NCBI GenBank assembly: GCA_024867545.1
Contig: JANFNE010000016.1
Location: forward strand, 587,317-651,316
DNA length: 64,000 bases
Reading direction: 5' to 3'
DNA from: Phytopythium helicoides
Lineage: Eukaryota; Oomycota; Peronosporomycetes; Pythiales; Pythiaceae
The notes beneath the pieces were generated by a model that saw nothing but the letters and a program-made list of their open reading frames with translations, was not told the origin of the DNA and did no database searches. Below, piece by piece: positions 10,541 to 19,492 of the stretch. The position numbers and the translations under genes were made by a program. Every line of letters starts with the position of its first letter. Within the stretch, counting starts at the first letter, position 1.

Positions 10541-11485
10541 TCACTGATGAGGTTCTTGTGTAGCCATGCTTACTTTCGCCAGCACCAAGTAGACTTCAAG
10601 CCCGATTGGCATTCCCTTGGAGTCGAGCCACTCGTTTGCCATGCGCTCTGCGACTTGGAACCGCCTCGCACGCACTCCTTCGTCTTCCACTGGACGCGCA
10701 ATGTCCATGTACTTTGCAAGTCCGTCCCCGCTCCAGCACTCGACCGGTGCGATATACGGCCAAAGGCGCACCTCGGAGAATCCAGCAGCCTTGAATTTAC
10801 TTCGAAGCCCACTTACATCCTTGCCGAGCGCAAAATAGGGGTGTTCTTCGCCACCTTCGAGTCCCAACTCCGCGTTGACTGCCGAGAAAATGGTGAACGT
10901 GCTGCTGAACTCAGGTCTCCCCCAAATGACAAAGCCCGCAACCCCGTTTGGTGCCAACACGCGCCGTGCCTCGCGAATCATGGCGTCCGGGTCAGGCACG
11001 AGCTGCAGGCCGAGGCTGGAGATATATCGATCGATCGATCCAGTTGGGATCAACGTCAGGTCTTGCCCTGCATCCACCGGTGTACAATCAGGTAAGGGAA
11101 AACTCGGCGACGACAACCGGGCGACGGCAACCGTACCATTGGCTTCCACGCACGAGACTTCCAGTCTATCCGCAGCCTTGAGCTCACGAAGACCTTCGTC
11201 CATGTTGGCACGCGCGAGCTCGACCATGGCAGGCGAGAAGTCGGAGACCGTGAGTGACTTTTTCTTCTGTTCTGGGTCGTTGCTCTGTAACATCCGTGCT
11301 GCAATGTCAAGTGCGCCAAGACCAGGTCCGGCAGCCACCTCCAGCACTCGCAACGCGCTCGGGAGCTGCATGTGAGCATGCAGCTGGGTCGCCGCCTGCA
11401 GCGTGAGCCGCTTGTTCGGGCCGTCGGTGTATCCTGCCGCTCGTCCGTCCCACTGCGCTCGGAGCGCCGCCAACGTCGCGTCCAT
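10541..11485 (-). CDS. Class I SAM-dependent methyltransferase
   Basis: A single-exon protein of 314 residues. Motif I is seen as VLEVAAGPGLGALDIA (about residues 47-62), where S-adenosylmethionine binds. It is followed by a motif II/acidic strand (LTVSDFSPAMVELAR) and a post-motif region SSLGLQLVPDPDAMIREARRV, with VLAPNGVAGFVIWG as motif III. This is the Methyltransf_11/UbiE-like layout. The substrate cannot be read from the sequence. No signal peptide is visible, so it is probably cytosolic. It converges on A4, whose 3' flank ends 90 bp away. The CDS is open and shows no lesions, indicating good sequence quality on this side. Confidence 0.85.
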   Translation of the reverse strand: MDATLAALRAQWDGRAAGYTDGPNKRLTLQAATQLHAHMQLPSALRVLEVAAGPGLGALDIAARMLQSNDPEQKKKSLTVSDFSPAMVELARANMDEGLRELKAADRLEVSCVEANGTVAVARLSSPSFPLPDCTPVDAGQDLTLIPTGSIDRYISSLGLQLVPDPDAMIREARRVLAPNGVAGFVIWGRPEFSSTFTIFSAVNAELGLEGGEEHPYFALGKDVSGLRSKFKAAGFSEVRLWPYIAPVECWSGDGLAKYMDIARPVEDEGVRARRFQVAERMANEWLDSKGMPIGLEVYLVLAKVSMATQEPHQ

Positions 11486-11747
11486 CCTCGCCGCAGTCCC
11501 AAAGTGAAAGTGTGAGGAGGAAGGCTCTGCTGCAGAGTCTGCATGAAGGGTGGTGGTGGTTTACGAGAGCCGAGCGGCACCGGTCCAGCATCGCATCATC
11601 ACACTCACGACTACCAAAACGGAAGTCTTCGTGTCCGCATGCTAATAGTGGCCCCTGCACCGATGGTGTCCAAGCTGTCGCTCAAGCTAGAGCAGCTGAG
11701 CATCGCGAGCGACCTGTTGCATAGGGTTCGTAATGGTGAAGTCATGA
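11486..11747. other. Methyltransferase upstream region
   Basis: This is the 5' flank of the minus-strand methyltransferase gene. No convincing gene is seen; short open frames on both strands lack recognisable features. Confidence 0.5.
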
Positions 11748-12123
11748 AGTGGCGGCGCTCCAACGGTCTTTGTATTTGGTCGAGTATCCTGTATGCAGTG
11801 GATCAAGTACATTGTTGGGTAAGGTAGTCTCATGCGGCCTCAGAGGTAGTGGATGTTGACGATGCAGTTGGTGCAAAATGTAAAGGATCATCATCGCCGG
11901 CTTGCATACCATAAGCCCAGCGTGCGTACACAATTGCCAAGGCTACATTGGCCAACATTGTTGCTGTCCTGAGTTTTCTGCACTGAGAGGTTTCAACTGA
12001 GCGGCCGCCGCCTCAGCCGCATGTAACTACCCTCACCCAACATCGTCTATCAGAATGATCTTGGTCGGTTGACTGAAGGATACTCGATCGAATACAAAGA
12101 CAGTTGGAGCGCCGGCACACTTC
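11748..12123. repeat. Imperfect inverted repeat 5' of the Fanzor gene
   Basis: Arm 1 (11748 to about 11850, plus) and arm 2 (about 12001-12123, minus) align over roughly 100 bp with gaps. Shared stretches include GGCGCTCCAAC, GTCTTTGTATT, TCGAGTATCCT and GTTGGGT, then CATGCGGC. A spacer of about 150 bp separates them. Both arms can encode a GAPTVFVF-RVS peptide, suggesting a duplicated coding fragment turned head to head, or a fold-back element. It directly abuts the Fanzor gene and may mark an element end. Confidence 0.75.
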
Positions 12124-12272
12124 AACACAAACGAAGCTTCTTGCTGGCGGCACCCGGCAGCTCTCAACGCCGTGCCGGTCTTGCTTGAGTCGTGAATTTG
12201 CAAGATGAAGTCCAAGCGGCCACACTTTCCCCCTGATGATGACCCAGGACCACGGAGCGAGCTGGAGCACAA
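12033..12272 (-). CDS. Unrecognised partial reading frame at the inverted repeat
   Basis: An open frame of about 79 codons runs antisense to the Fanzor 5' end. It contains LDFILQIHDSSKTGTAL and the GAPTVFVFDRVS peptide that recurs in the opposite arm of the inverted repeat. The composition looks protein-like rather than random, but there is no clear start and it ends at a stop within the repeat. It may be the 3' remnant of a gene carried or disrupted by the element. No family assigned. Confidence 0.25.
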   Translation of the reverse strand: MCSSSLRGPGSSSGGKCGRLDFILQIHDSSKTGTALRAAGCRQQEASFVLKCAGAPTVFVFDRVSFSQPTKIILIDDVG

Positions 12273-14514
12273 TGCAACTGAGTGTTTTGAAGCGCCCGGG
12301 CTGAGAATGCTGGCCGAAGTTGCTGGGGATCTGAACGCAAATCTAACAGCACCTCATCGAGCTGCTGAACCTGATGATATGCCACCACAACGGACTCCGC
12401 TCGAGTTGCTAACCTCTTCTACCCTTCGTGTGCGAGCTCTTGCGCCCGTGACTACCAAAGATTTCGACCAATTGTGTAATCGCTTCGGAGAATTGACTAT
12501 CCACGACGAAGACGTTAGCTCCATCTCGTGCACGCTCTCACAGTTTTTCATCAAGGACTCGATAAAGCAACCCCAGCAGCGTCTTATTAGAGACGAAATT
12601 GAGCAAAGTGTTCGAACACTCCATCAAATCCAAATAGAAACCACACACTTGGCAAACTATCATGTTTTGCGGTGTTTGGCGAGTCGACAAGTCGACAGAA
12701 ACTTCTACAATAGATGCGTGTCGGGTGTTGGGCTGCATACACAGCACGTTTCTGGTGATGTTCATCTCGACGACACTATTTGAATGTATCGACGCGAACG
12801 GAATCTGCTATCCACCTACGAATCTCCTCACATCAACCTCTGGATCACTCTAAGAGCCAGCTGAGTAAAGCGATGCTTGTCAACGCGCGGAATGCGCTCT
12901 TGCTCGAGTTCTACCCGCGTCTTACCAAGTATGTAAGTCTGCGCTACAATATTAGTGCTCGTGGACTCGTTAACGCTCTGATCAAAGAGGCTTTTGAAAG
13001 CTGGGGCCCGAAGCGCAAGATCGCATTGGGTTTACATGATTGGCTGGAGATTCAGCCCAGTGAGAATAACATCAAGAACAATGATGCTCACTTCTACACA
13101 AAGTTATTCGACATGCTAGAGTAAAGAGTCTTTGCAAGACAAAAACCCTAAGCTTGTCGGAAACCGCATGTACTCGCTGCTGCCTCTATCGAGATCCTTT
13201 GTTCCTGGTCATATTGGGATTGATTGATTAGTTCTGCTCCAGATATGGGCTCGCATTAGGCAACAACTTGGTGCATTGGGAGACGACCACGACCCGTTCA
13301 AGAGATTCTTGGCGAGACGTGATGACGGCTCAATGAGAATTCTACACAGCACAGAGTTTCAACGTATACGCGATGATGTATGGCGTGAACACTTCAATAT
13401 TGATCAGTTCGAGGATGCTGGGTGGATGTTCAAGCACTACATCACTACAAATGGTTATGATGTATCAATATTACGAGCACGTCCGATCAGTGGTAATGAA
13501 AACCCGTTCTTGTCTACGCGAGCTTTTGATCCAAAGCTTTCGAGCGCCTTTGTAGCAACCAAGATTATCGGAATAGATCCGGGTTCTCGTATGTTGTGCA
13601 CTGCTGCGAGCATTTCTTCTGATGAAGACGCAAATCTCTCTCCTCGCACTAAATATCGATTCTTCAAGAAGAAACAAGTGTCAACTACACGGACAATGAG
13701 GTGGAGACGGAAGCGAGCCGTTCAACGCCGAAAAAGAAGACGTCGCAGGTTGATCAAGCGCAAGATGTTTGGACCTGTAACGTTGAGAGAATTTGTCCGA
13801 GAGCGAAAAGGCGAGCATGTTCATCACAGAACCTCGTTGAACATGTTCACTGTGATCCAAGTATCGACTAAGGAGTACCGTCATATTGCTGGATTCAACA
13901 AGGCGCGTGCGTGGCGCGAAGGTATCAAGGCGAGAGAGGACGATTACGCAAATGCCATTCGCTCAATACCATCATTTAAAACGGCCTCTGCAGCTCGGTT
14001 CTGGGAAAGGATGCCGCTGCTCTGGGCAAATTTGAATCGGCTCGTCGAGTTTTCAGCGATTCATGCATTCCGGAAGTGGCGATTTTTTTCTTTCGTGTAC
14101 AAGGCGAGGGCCATGAGTCAAATAGCTGCACGAGTTGTTCCGGTCGTAAGTCGTTCAGTGTTCGTGGGATATGGGAATTGGAGTAATCGCGGCAGAGTCA
14201 GAGGTCATCCCAAAAGTCCTGTCAAGGGCTTTATGAAATATCTTTCTCGGCGCGCAGTCGTTCGGCGCATCGATGAATTTCGGACTAGTAAGCGATGCTA
14301 CAGCTGTCATGCAGATCTATGCTCTACTCGCTTTCCCATGGTTGAGAATGGCGTTGTTGTCGGCATTACCAAATCCAAATCTGTATTGCACTGTCCAACC
14401 AGTACTTGCAATGCACATTGGGACCGTGATGTCAACGCATCCCTTGACATTATGCATACTGCATCCAAGCTTCTTCAATCCAGACCTCGACCGATCTATC
14501 TGCGACGAAATTAA
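12205..14514 (+). pseudogene. Fanzor (TnpB-like RNA-guided nuclease), interrupted
   Basis: The C-terminal open frame (13276-14514) shows the Fanzor RuvC layout. IIGIDPGSR carries the first catalytic Asp (codon 13576); VGYGNW and GHPKSP follow; the relocated Glu typical of Fanzor1 is in RRIDEFRTSKRC (codon 14275); a CxxC...CxxxxC zinc ribbon (YSC-H, CPTSTC) and WDRDVNASLDI with the final Asp come last. An Arg/Lys-rich stretch is at about 13700-13770. Upstream frames (12205-12783, 12780-13124, 13120-13224) contain Fanzor-like N-terminal parts, including a YSLLPLSRSFVPGHIGID motif. They are joined only by frame changes near 12780 and 13120 and an in-frame TGA at 13225, which no plausible intron removes. 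Known family role: RNA-guided DNA cleavage in mobile elements. This copy is probably decaying, but its catalytic half is intact. Confidence 0.85.
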
Positions 14515-14568
14515 TGTTCATCTGCACTGAAATTCAGCAGCTCATAGGACAAACAAGCGAGGAACATT
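14513..14568 (+). ncRNA. Candidate 3' structured RNA after Fanzor
   Basis: AATGTTC at the stop codon (14513-14519) can pair with GAACATT at 14562-14568, enclosing a second stem (CTG-CA-CTGAA/TTCAG-CAG, 14522-14540). TnpB and Fanzor guide RNAs usually derive from the 3' end of the gene and adjoining flank. The position fits, but the structure is small and only inferred by eye. Confidence 0.25.
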
Positions 14569-15499
14569 GACCAAGGCGCAAGCAAGATGATGAAGGGACC
14601 GAAGGTGCCGCGGACGTCTTCAACTGCGTTTCTATTCAAGCGTGTCGAGTGACTACAATCCAGCCACACAACTGAGCCAAGCCATCGGGGACATATCCGA
14701 CATCGCGAGCTGTCGAGAGGTCCTCTGGGTCTTCCCGGAGAGCCTTAGCGTGAGTCCAGGTGTTCTTCAACACGAACTTGCTCACACGGTATCCAGCCCG
14801 ATACTCTAGGTGTACCAGGTACTGACGGTTCTTCTGGTCGTTAGACGGTCGGGGCCGTGATCCCGGGTCGTCTAGCTCTGCGGTCGTACTTTGCTGTTAC
14901 AGATCACCTCAACTCGAACACAAGCGGGCGGTTGGGGCACCCTCCGTGCCACCGCCGGTGTCTCCACCTATTTATTCGTCCTTCAACCATCCACTCCGTG
15001 CGACTTTACTGGCCTACCGCTACCGCGTTCGCCAGGGGGCACTAAGCTCGCTCGACTTCTTCTCCTGCTCGCGAATCTGAGACTGCCAGTTAGGCTTGCT
15101 TCCTTCGCTCCCTCGTCTCAGGCCTAGTCGCCCCAGCCTGATCGGCACCCATTCCACTCTGGTACTTTGCGGGATCTCGGGGCACAGCTGCTCGTGGCTT
15201 CGAAGCCGTCCGTTCTGCTAGTCGCTCCTCTTCATCGTCATCACTGGTGGCTGTCAGTACCTCGCGCTCGCGGCTGTCCACCTCGACCCTCAGCACTTGC
15301 TCGTCGCGGCTCCCATCACTAGGTGGTAGGCGCACTCACGTAAGCGAGTGTGGTTGATATCTATTCGCATCATCACCTTGAAGTCGACTTGAAGGTGCTT
15401 GCTTGGTCGAAATACTGTTGACAACCCAGCCCCCCATCGTCCATGACTACCTGGACTTCATTTTGTTTTACCCTTCGTTGAGCTCCACCCGCGACCGTC
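14569..15499. other. Possible degenerate element remnants
   Basis: No intact gene. On the minus strand, 14639-14896 is an open frame of 86 codons without a start; it contains YLVHLEYRAGYRVSKFVLKN and ends at a stop at 14636, and looks like the C-terminal end of a protein. Further right, 15090-15335 (minus) is a charged frame of 81 residues (DDDEEERLAER, RPETRERRKQA) of gag-like composition. A retroelement remnant is possible but no diagnostic motif (RT, integrase, zinc knuckle) or LTR pair is seen. Confidence 0.3.
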
Positions 15500-16384
15500 A
15501 TGGAGCGGCGCGGCGTGGGCAAGCGGCTGACGGACGGGCAGCGCGTGGAGATCCTCAAGCTGTTCGAGAGCGGGGCGGCCGTGACGGAGGCCGACGTGGC
15601 GCGGCGCTACGGCGTGACGCGCTCGGCCATCTGGCGGCTGCGGCGCGCGGGCTCGAGCATCATGGAGCGCTACCAGGAGGGCGACGTCGAGTCTCGCGAC
15701 GAGCGGCGGCGCGGGGCCTCGTCGGCTTCCAGGGCGGCGGCGGCGGCGGGGAGAGGGGATCACGTGGCGGTGGACGCGGCGGCCGTGGGCGAGCAGGCGG
15801 CGCTGGCGGCCGTCGGCATGCGGCCGGTGATGGGGGACTTGGCGCTGGTGCCGGCCGTGGAGCTCGGGCTCCCGCAGATGCAGATGCAGCTGGCTGCGGC
15901 GCAGGCGGGAGTGGCGCCGACCGCTGCTGCGTCGAATAGCAACGCGAGCAGCAGCAGTAGCGTGGTGGCGCCGGACGCGCCGCCGGAGCAGACCGACCCG
16001 CTGGTCTTCCTCAGCGTCAAGGCCATCGGTAGTGTGCAGTCGCCAGGGACGGTCAACTGGGAGCGCGTCAGCGGTGCGCTCGACGAGGAGCACTTCGAGG
16101 TGGTGAATGACGGCATCGTCGTGCGGCGGGAGGGCAGCTACCAGCTCAACGTCGACCTGCAGCACTCGCAGCCGCGGCAGAACTTCCGCTTCACGTTCAA
16201 GGTCTGGCACGGCAAGAAGCTGCTGGGCCAGTGCTCGTGCCCGCTGCGCACCAAGAAGGAGGTATCGCTCAGTGTGCTCGAGCTACGCTGTCGCCTGCCT
16301 GCGCTCGCCAAGCTGCGGGTCGAGTTCCTCGCACCGGGGTTCGCCTTCCACGAGAGCCGCGCCACCATCCGCTTGCTACCGTGA
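15500..16384 (+). CDS. HTH protein with jelly-roll-like C-terminus
   Basis: A single-exon protein of 294 residues. Residues 8-42 (LTDGQRVEILKLFESG...DVARRYGVTRSAIWRLRR) form a homeodomain-like helix-turn-helix of the kind found in Psq/CENP-B and transposase N-termini, which bind DNA. An Ala/Ser-rich low-complexity linker follows (about 65-165). Residues about 170-294 are rich in beta strands with the pattern VNWERV...EHFEVVNDGIVVRREGSYQLNVDLQHS...FTFKVWHG. This resembles C1q/TNF-type jelly rolls, where an F/Y after GxY marks a core strand. The combination suggests a domesticated transposase DNA-binding domain fused to an oligomerising domain. The fold call is inference. No signal peptide; nuclear location is likely. 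Confidence 0.6.
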   Translation: MERRGVGKRLTDGQRVEILKLFESGAAVTEADVARRYGVTRSAIWRLRRAGSSIMERYQEGDVESRDERRRGASSASRAAAAAGRGDHVAVDAAAVGEQAALAAVGMRPVMGDLALVPAVELGLPQMQMQLAAAQAGVAPTAAASNSNASSSSSVVAPDAPPEQTDPLVFLSVKAIGSVQSPGTVNWERVSGALDEEHFEVVNDGIVVRREGSYQLNVDLQHSQPRQNFRFTFKVWHGKKLLGQCSCPLRTKKEVSLSVLELRCRLPALAKLRVEFLAPGFAFHESRATIRLLP

Positions 16385-16523
16385 TGAGTGCGGCGCTGTC
16401 AATATCTACTGCGTTCATGTGAGTTTCTCGTGACAAGTGCAGTCTCTCTATTGCGATGATGATCAGGATGCGGCATCTCTATATACAAAGGACTGGTCGA
16501 GCCTCTTGTACCTCGCATGCGCT

Positions 16524-18308
16524 CTAGGAGTTGTTGGTTTGCTCCAGCAGCGACTGCCACGTCGGACCGAGCAGGGCATCACGTGACGGCGACCGCCGGA
16601 TGGGCGACGCGATCGGCACTTGCGCCGGCATAGCAACGGTGGACGCACCGTTGCTCGGGTGCAGCGGTGGTGTGCTCGAACCTGACGCGCTGTGGTTGGC
16701 AGTGGACGCTGTCGCGCTCGTCGGGCTCGCACTGCCAAAGAAGAAGGCGTGCATGCGCGCGACGATGTCGTCAGCGTTCTTCTGCTGCAGCACGAACGAC
16801 AGGTTCAGGTCTTCGGCCGACTCGCTGAGTAGCAGCACGTCGTAGCCCTCGAGCACCTCGAAGACATGTCCAAGCTCAGCAAGAGCCTTGCGCAGACCGC
16901 GGCCGACAACCGACACGACCGAGCACTCCTCGAACACTTCGACCTTGGAGTGCGCGTTGAGCTCGTCGAGCAGCTGGCGGAATGGAGCACCCTCGATACC
17001 TCCAGGGATGTGGTCGAGCGTCACGGTGACCGAAAACTGCGAGGTAGCAATGAGATCGACCGAAATGCCGCACTTCTCGAACGGCGCAAACACCTTGGAA
17101 AGGAATCCCGCGGTGCCCCACATGTCAAGCGCCGTGATGCTGATCGTCGTCATGTTTTGGCGCTTGACGACCGCGAGGATCTTGGGGCTGTCGCCAGCAG
17201 CGGCGGTCGACTTCACCGGGGGGTGAATGACCGTGCGCGCTCCCTTAGGGTCGTTCGTGTTGCGGATCTCGACAGGCACGCGCGCCGACTGCGCCGGCAT
17301 GATGCAGCGCGGGTGGAGCACCTTGGCTCCCATGGCGGCCAGCTCCTGTGCCTCACGGTAGTCGAGGCTCGTGATAAGCCTTGCGTCGCGCACGTAGCGC
17401 GGGTCGCTCGTGAACATGCCGTGCACGTCTGTCCAGATCTCGTACTTGGCGGCTTGCAGCATGGCCGCGAAGAGCGCGCCAGAGGTGTCGCTGCCACCCC
17501 GGCCGAGCACACAGGTCGCGCCGTCGGCAGTGCTGGCGATGAAGCCCTGCGTGAGCACAACGCGCTTGCCGTTGGCCTTGGCCGTAGCCTGCGCGATGTT
17601 CTCACCCGGCAGCACGTCCGCCTGCAGGTACCGGTCCTCTTCGGACTTGGCGCGCGCCGAGTCGCTCACCAGCAGCTCTCGCGCGTCCACGCGCTGCACG
17701 TCCTGCAGTCCGTTGCGGGCCATGATGCACACGCCCAGGTGCGTCGAGAGCAGCTCTCCGAACGCGAGCACGCGCGCCTGGATGCGCGGGGAGGCCTCCT
17801 GCGTGAGCTTGACGCCCTCCAGGATGCGCGCCAGGTTCTGAAGCATATTCGGAGGGCCGTCCACATGAGTATCCTCACCACAACCACTACCTCATCGCCC
17901 TGCGTTGCCTACCTTGAGCTCCTGCAGCAGCGGGTGCAGCGCGGCGGGGATCGCGGCGTCGATGGCGGCGGGCGCCACGAAGGACTCGTCAAAGACCGAG
18001 GCCATCCACCTGCGCTCCCAGTCGTCCGCGTGGGCCGCCGCGTCGAAGAGCCCCACGTCGTAGGCGAGCGCGAAGTGCTGGCGCACGACGGCCTCCACGA
18101 TGGGCACGTGGCTCGCGTCGGCGCGGCTGGCGGCCTCGAGCGCCGCCGTGAGCTTGTTGGTCACCTGCGTGAGCGCCGAGATGGTCACCCACACGCTCGG
18201 CGCGCCATCCGCGCGCAGGTTCGCGTCGATCTGCTCGCAGATGCTGCGCCAGCGCGCGGCGGTCGACACGCTCGTGCCGCCGAACTTGAGCACGACCCAG
18301 GCCACCAT
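16524..18308 (-). CDS. Aspartate kinase (aspartokinase)
   Basis: This enzyme phosphorylates L-aspartate, the first step towards Lys, Thr and Met. There are two exons: 18308-17913 (132 codons) and 17837-16524, separated by a 75-bp GT-AG intron (donor AAG/GTAGG, acceptor CTTCAG/AAC) that joins in phase, giving 569 residues. Kinase motifs are KFGGTSVS near residue 7 and GRGGSDTSGALFAA at 244. Two ACT domains follow (about 358-430, starting MTTISITALDMWG, and about 438-505), so feedback regulation by an amino acid is likely. A Ser/Pro-rich tail of about 60 residues is not typical of bacterial enzymes. There is no homoserine dehydrogenase fusion. Exon 2 opens without a Met of its own. The palindromic copy starts at 63403. 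Confidence 0.93.
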
Positions 18309-18526
18309 GATGCGAGGTCGAGGTCGAGAAAGGCACTGGTGGCGGATGCTTGCTGATGGTTGCCGACCACAGGAAAAAGCGGGAAATGACCTCTGGGACG
18401 AGATACCCCTGCGAAATAGAGGTGGGTAAGGTAGTTTTTTCTATACTATTTTAACTGTGGGGCTTCATATCGTGGAGGGGTGGTTTCCTTTCTTTTTTTT
18501 TTCCGACGGCTGACTAGTGAACGAGG
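18309..18526. promoter_or_regulatory. Divergent promoter of aspartokinase and small membrane ORF
   Basis: A 218-bp gap lies between the aspartokinase start (reading left) and a small plus-strand ORF (reading right). It is AT-richer than its flanks and contains TATACTATTTTAACTG near 18438-18455 and a T-tract near 18491-18503. The same features are kept in the other arm (63188-63402). Confidence 0.4.
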
Positions 18527-18667
18527 ATGGCTTCGGTGATGGCGGTGGCGTGCGGCGGCGTACGCGCGGCGCTGGACGGGCTCCTGCTGGGGCTGCCGGG
18601 GCTGCTGGCGGTGCTCGTGCTGGCGTCGCTGGCGTTCCTGCCGGAGGGCGCGGCGCGGGATTTCTAG
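18527..18667 (+). CDS. Small single-pass membrane protein, 46 aa
   Basis: This short frame encodes a 46-residue protein with one hydrophobic helix (about residues 14-38, LDGLLLGLPGLLAVLVLASLAFL) followed by PEGAARDF. The start has a purine-rich context (GAGGATGG). The other arm holds the same ORF (63187-63047) at the same length, with one predicted change (Val7 to Ala), although its neighbours there are frame-broken. That preservation argues it is real. It reads away from aspartokinase and towards the 3' end of the PX gene. Family not recognised; it could be a small subunit of a membrane complex. Confidence 0.55.
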   Translation: MASVMAVACGGVRAALDGLLLGLPGLLAVLVLASLAFLPEGAARDF

Positions 18668-18724
18668 GCTAATTTTTGTGCGAGTTATGGGCGTCGGAGT
18701 TGTGGGCGGAGGCGCCGCCGCGAG

Positions 18725-19492
18725 TCACAGCAGCTTGTCCTCGGCGGCCACCTGCACGGCGAAGATGTCGAGCATGAGGAAGTCGCGCACGGCAGGGAGC
18801 GTCGCGGCTGGCTCGAGCGCCAGCAGCGCCTGCAGGCTGCGCTCCAGCCGCGTGCGGCGCTCCTCGAGCGCAGCGGCCTGCGTCACGCGGAACCAGGTCT
18901 TGGGCGGCAGCTCCCAGCGCGCGCCGCCCTCGAGCTGCGCGTTGACACTCTGCGCGAGCGCCACGAACTCGGAGAAGCGCCGCTCGACCGTCAGCTCGCG
19001 CCGCGGCTCGTCCAGCGTCGCCACCTGCACCGAGAAGGCCACGAAGCCCGCGTCCGTCTCGCGGAACGAGGTGACGCGCAGCGTGAACGGGCGCCGGTCG
19101 GGCGCGCCGTGCTCCTTGCGAGCGGCTCGCAGCGCGTGCAGCACGCCCTCCTCGTCGTCGAGCGCCACGAAGCGCGAGCAAGCGTCGCGCGGCGCCTCGC
19201 GGCACACGATGACCAGCTCGTCGTCCTCGTCGTCTTCGTCGTTCTCCTCGGCGCTGTCGCTCTCGCACGTGTCAGTGGCGCTGGGCCCGTCGTCGTGGTG
19301 GTCGTCGCCCTGGCGCAGGATGGTGATCTCGGGCAGCTTGGCGCGCAGCTTGTCGCCCGTGGGGGTGAGCGCGGCGCCTCCATCTACGGCCAGCGCCAGC
19401 GCTGCGGCCGTGGCGCGCTCCTTCTGCATGGCCTTCTTCCTGCGGCCGCGCGCGCGCTTGGACGACAGGATGGTGCGCTTGTCGCTCGCCAT
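18725..19492 (-). CDS. PX-domain phosphoinositide-binding protein
   Basis: The predicted protein has 255 residues. The start at 19492 (MASDKRT) is preferred over an in-frame ATG at 19612 because the extra stretch is encoded by a CT microsatellite leader. The N-terminus is basic (SSKRARGRRKKAMQKER), followed by an acidic run (SDSAEENDEDDEDDE, about 90-104). Residues about 140-250 form a PX domain: FTLRVTSF, then VERRFSEFVALAQSVNAQL, WELPPKTWF, and EERRTRLERSLQALLALE. This is the usual RRFSEF...LPPK...R...LE layout that binds PI3P on endosomal membranes. No sorting-nexin BAR domain follows, so the protein is short. The mirrored copy is at 62223-62989. Confidence 0.75.
   Translation of the reverse strand: MASDKRTILSSKRARGRRKKAMQKERATAAALALAVDGGAALTPTGDKLRAKLPEITILRQGDDHHDDGPSATDTCESDSAEENDEDDEDDELVIVCREAPRDACSRFVALDDEEGVLHALRAARKEHGAPDRRPFTLRVTSFRETDAGFVAFSVQVATLDEPRRELTVERRFSEFVALAQSVNAQLEGGARWELPPKTWFRVTQAAALEERRTRLERSLQALLALEPAATLPAVRDFLMLDIFAVQVAAEDKLL

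Noticed and set aside
16866..18356. A 496-codon plus-strand frame across aspartokinase
   Set aside because: Antisense to a clear two-exon aspartokinase gene, running through its intron; Arg/His-rich composition typical of GC-rich shadows.
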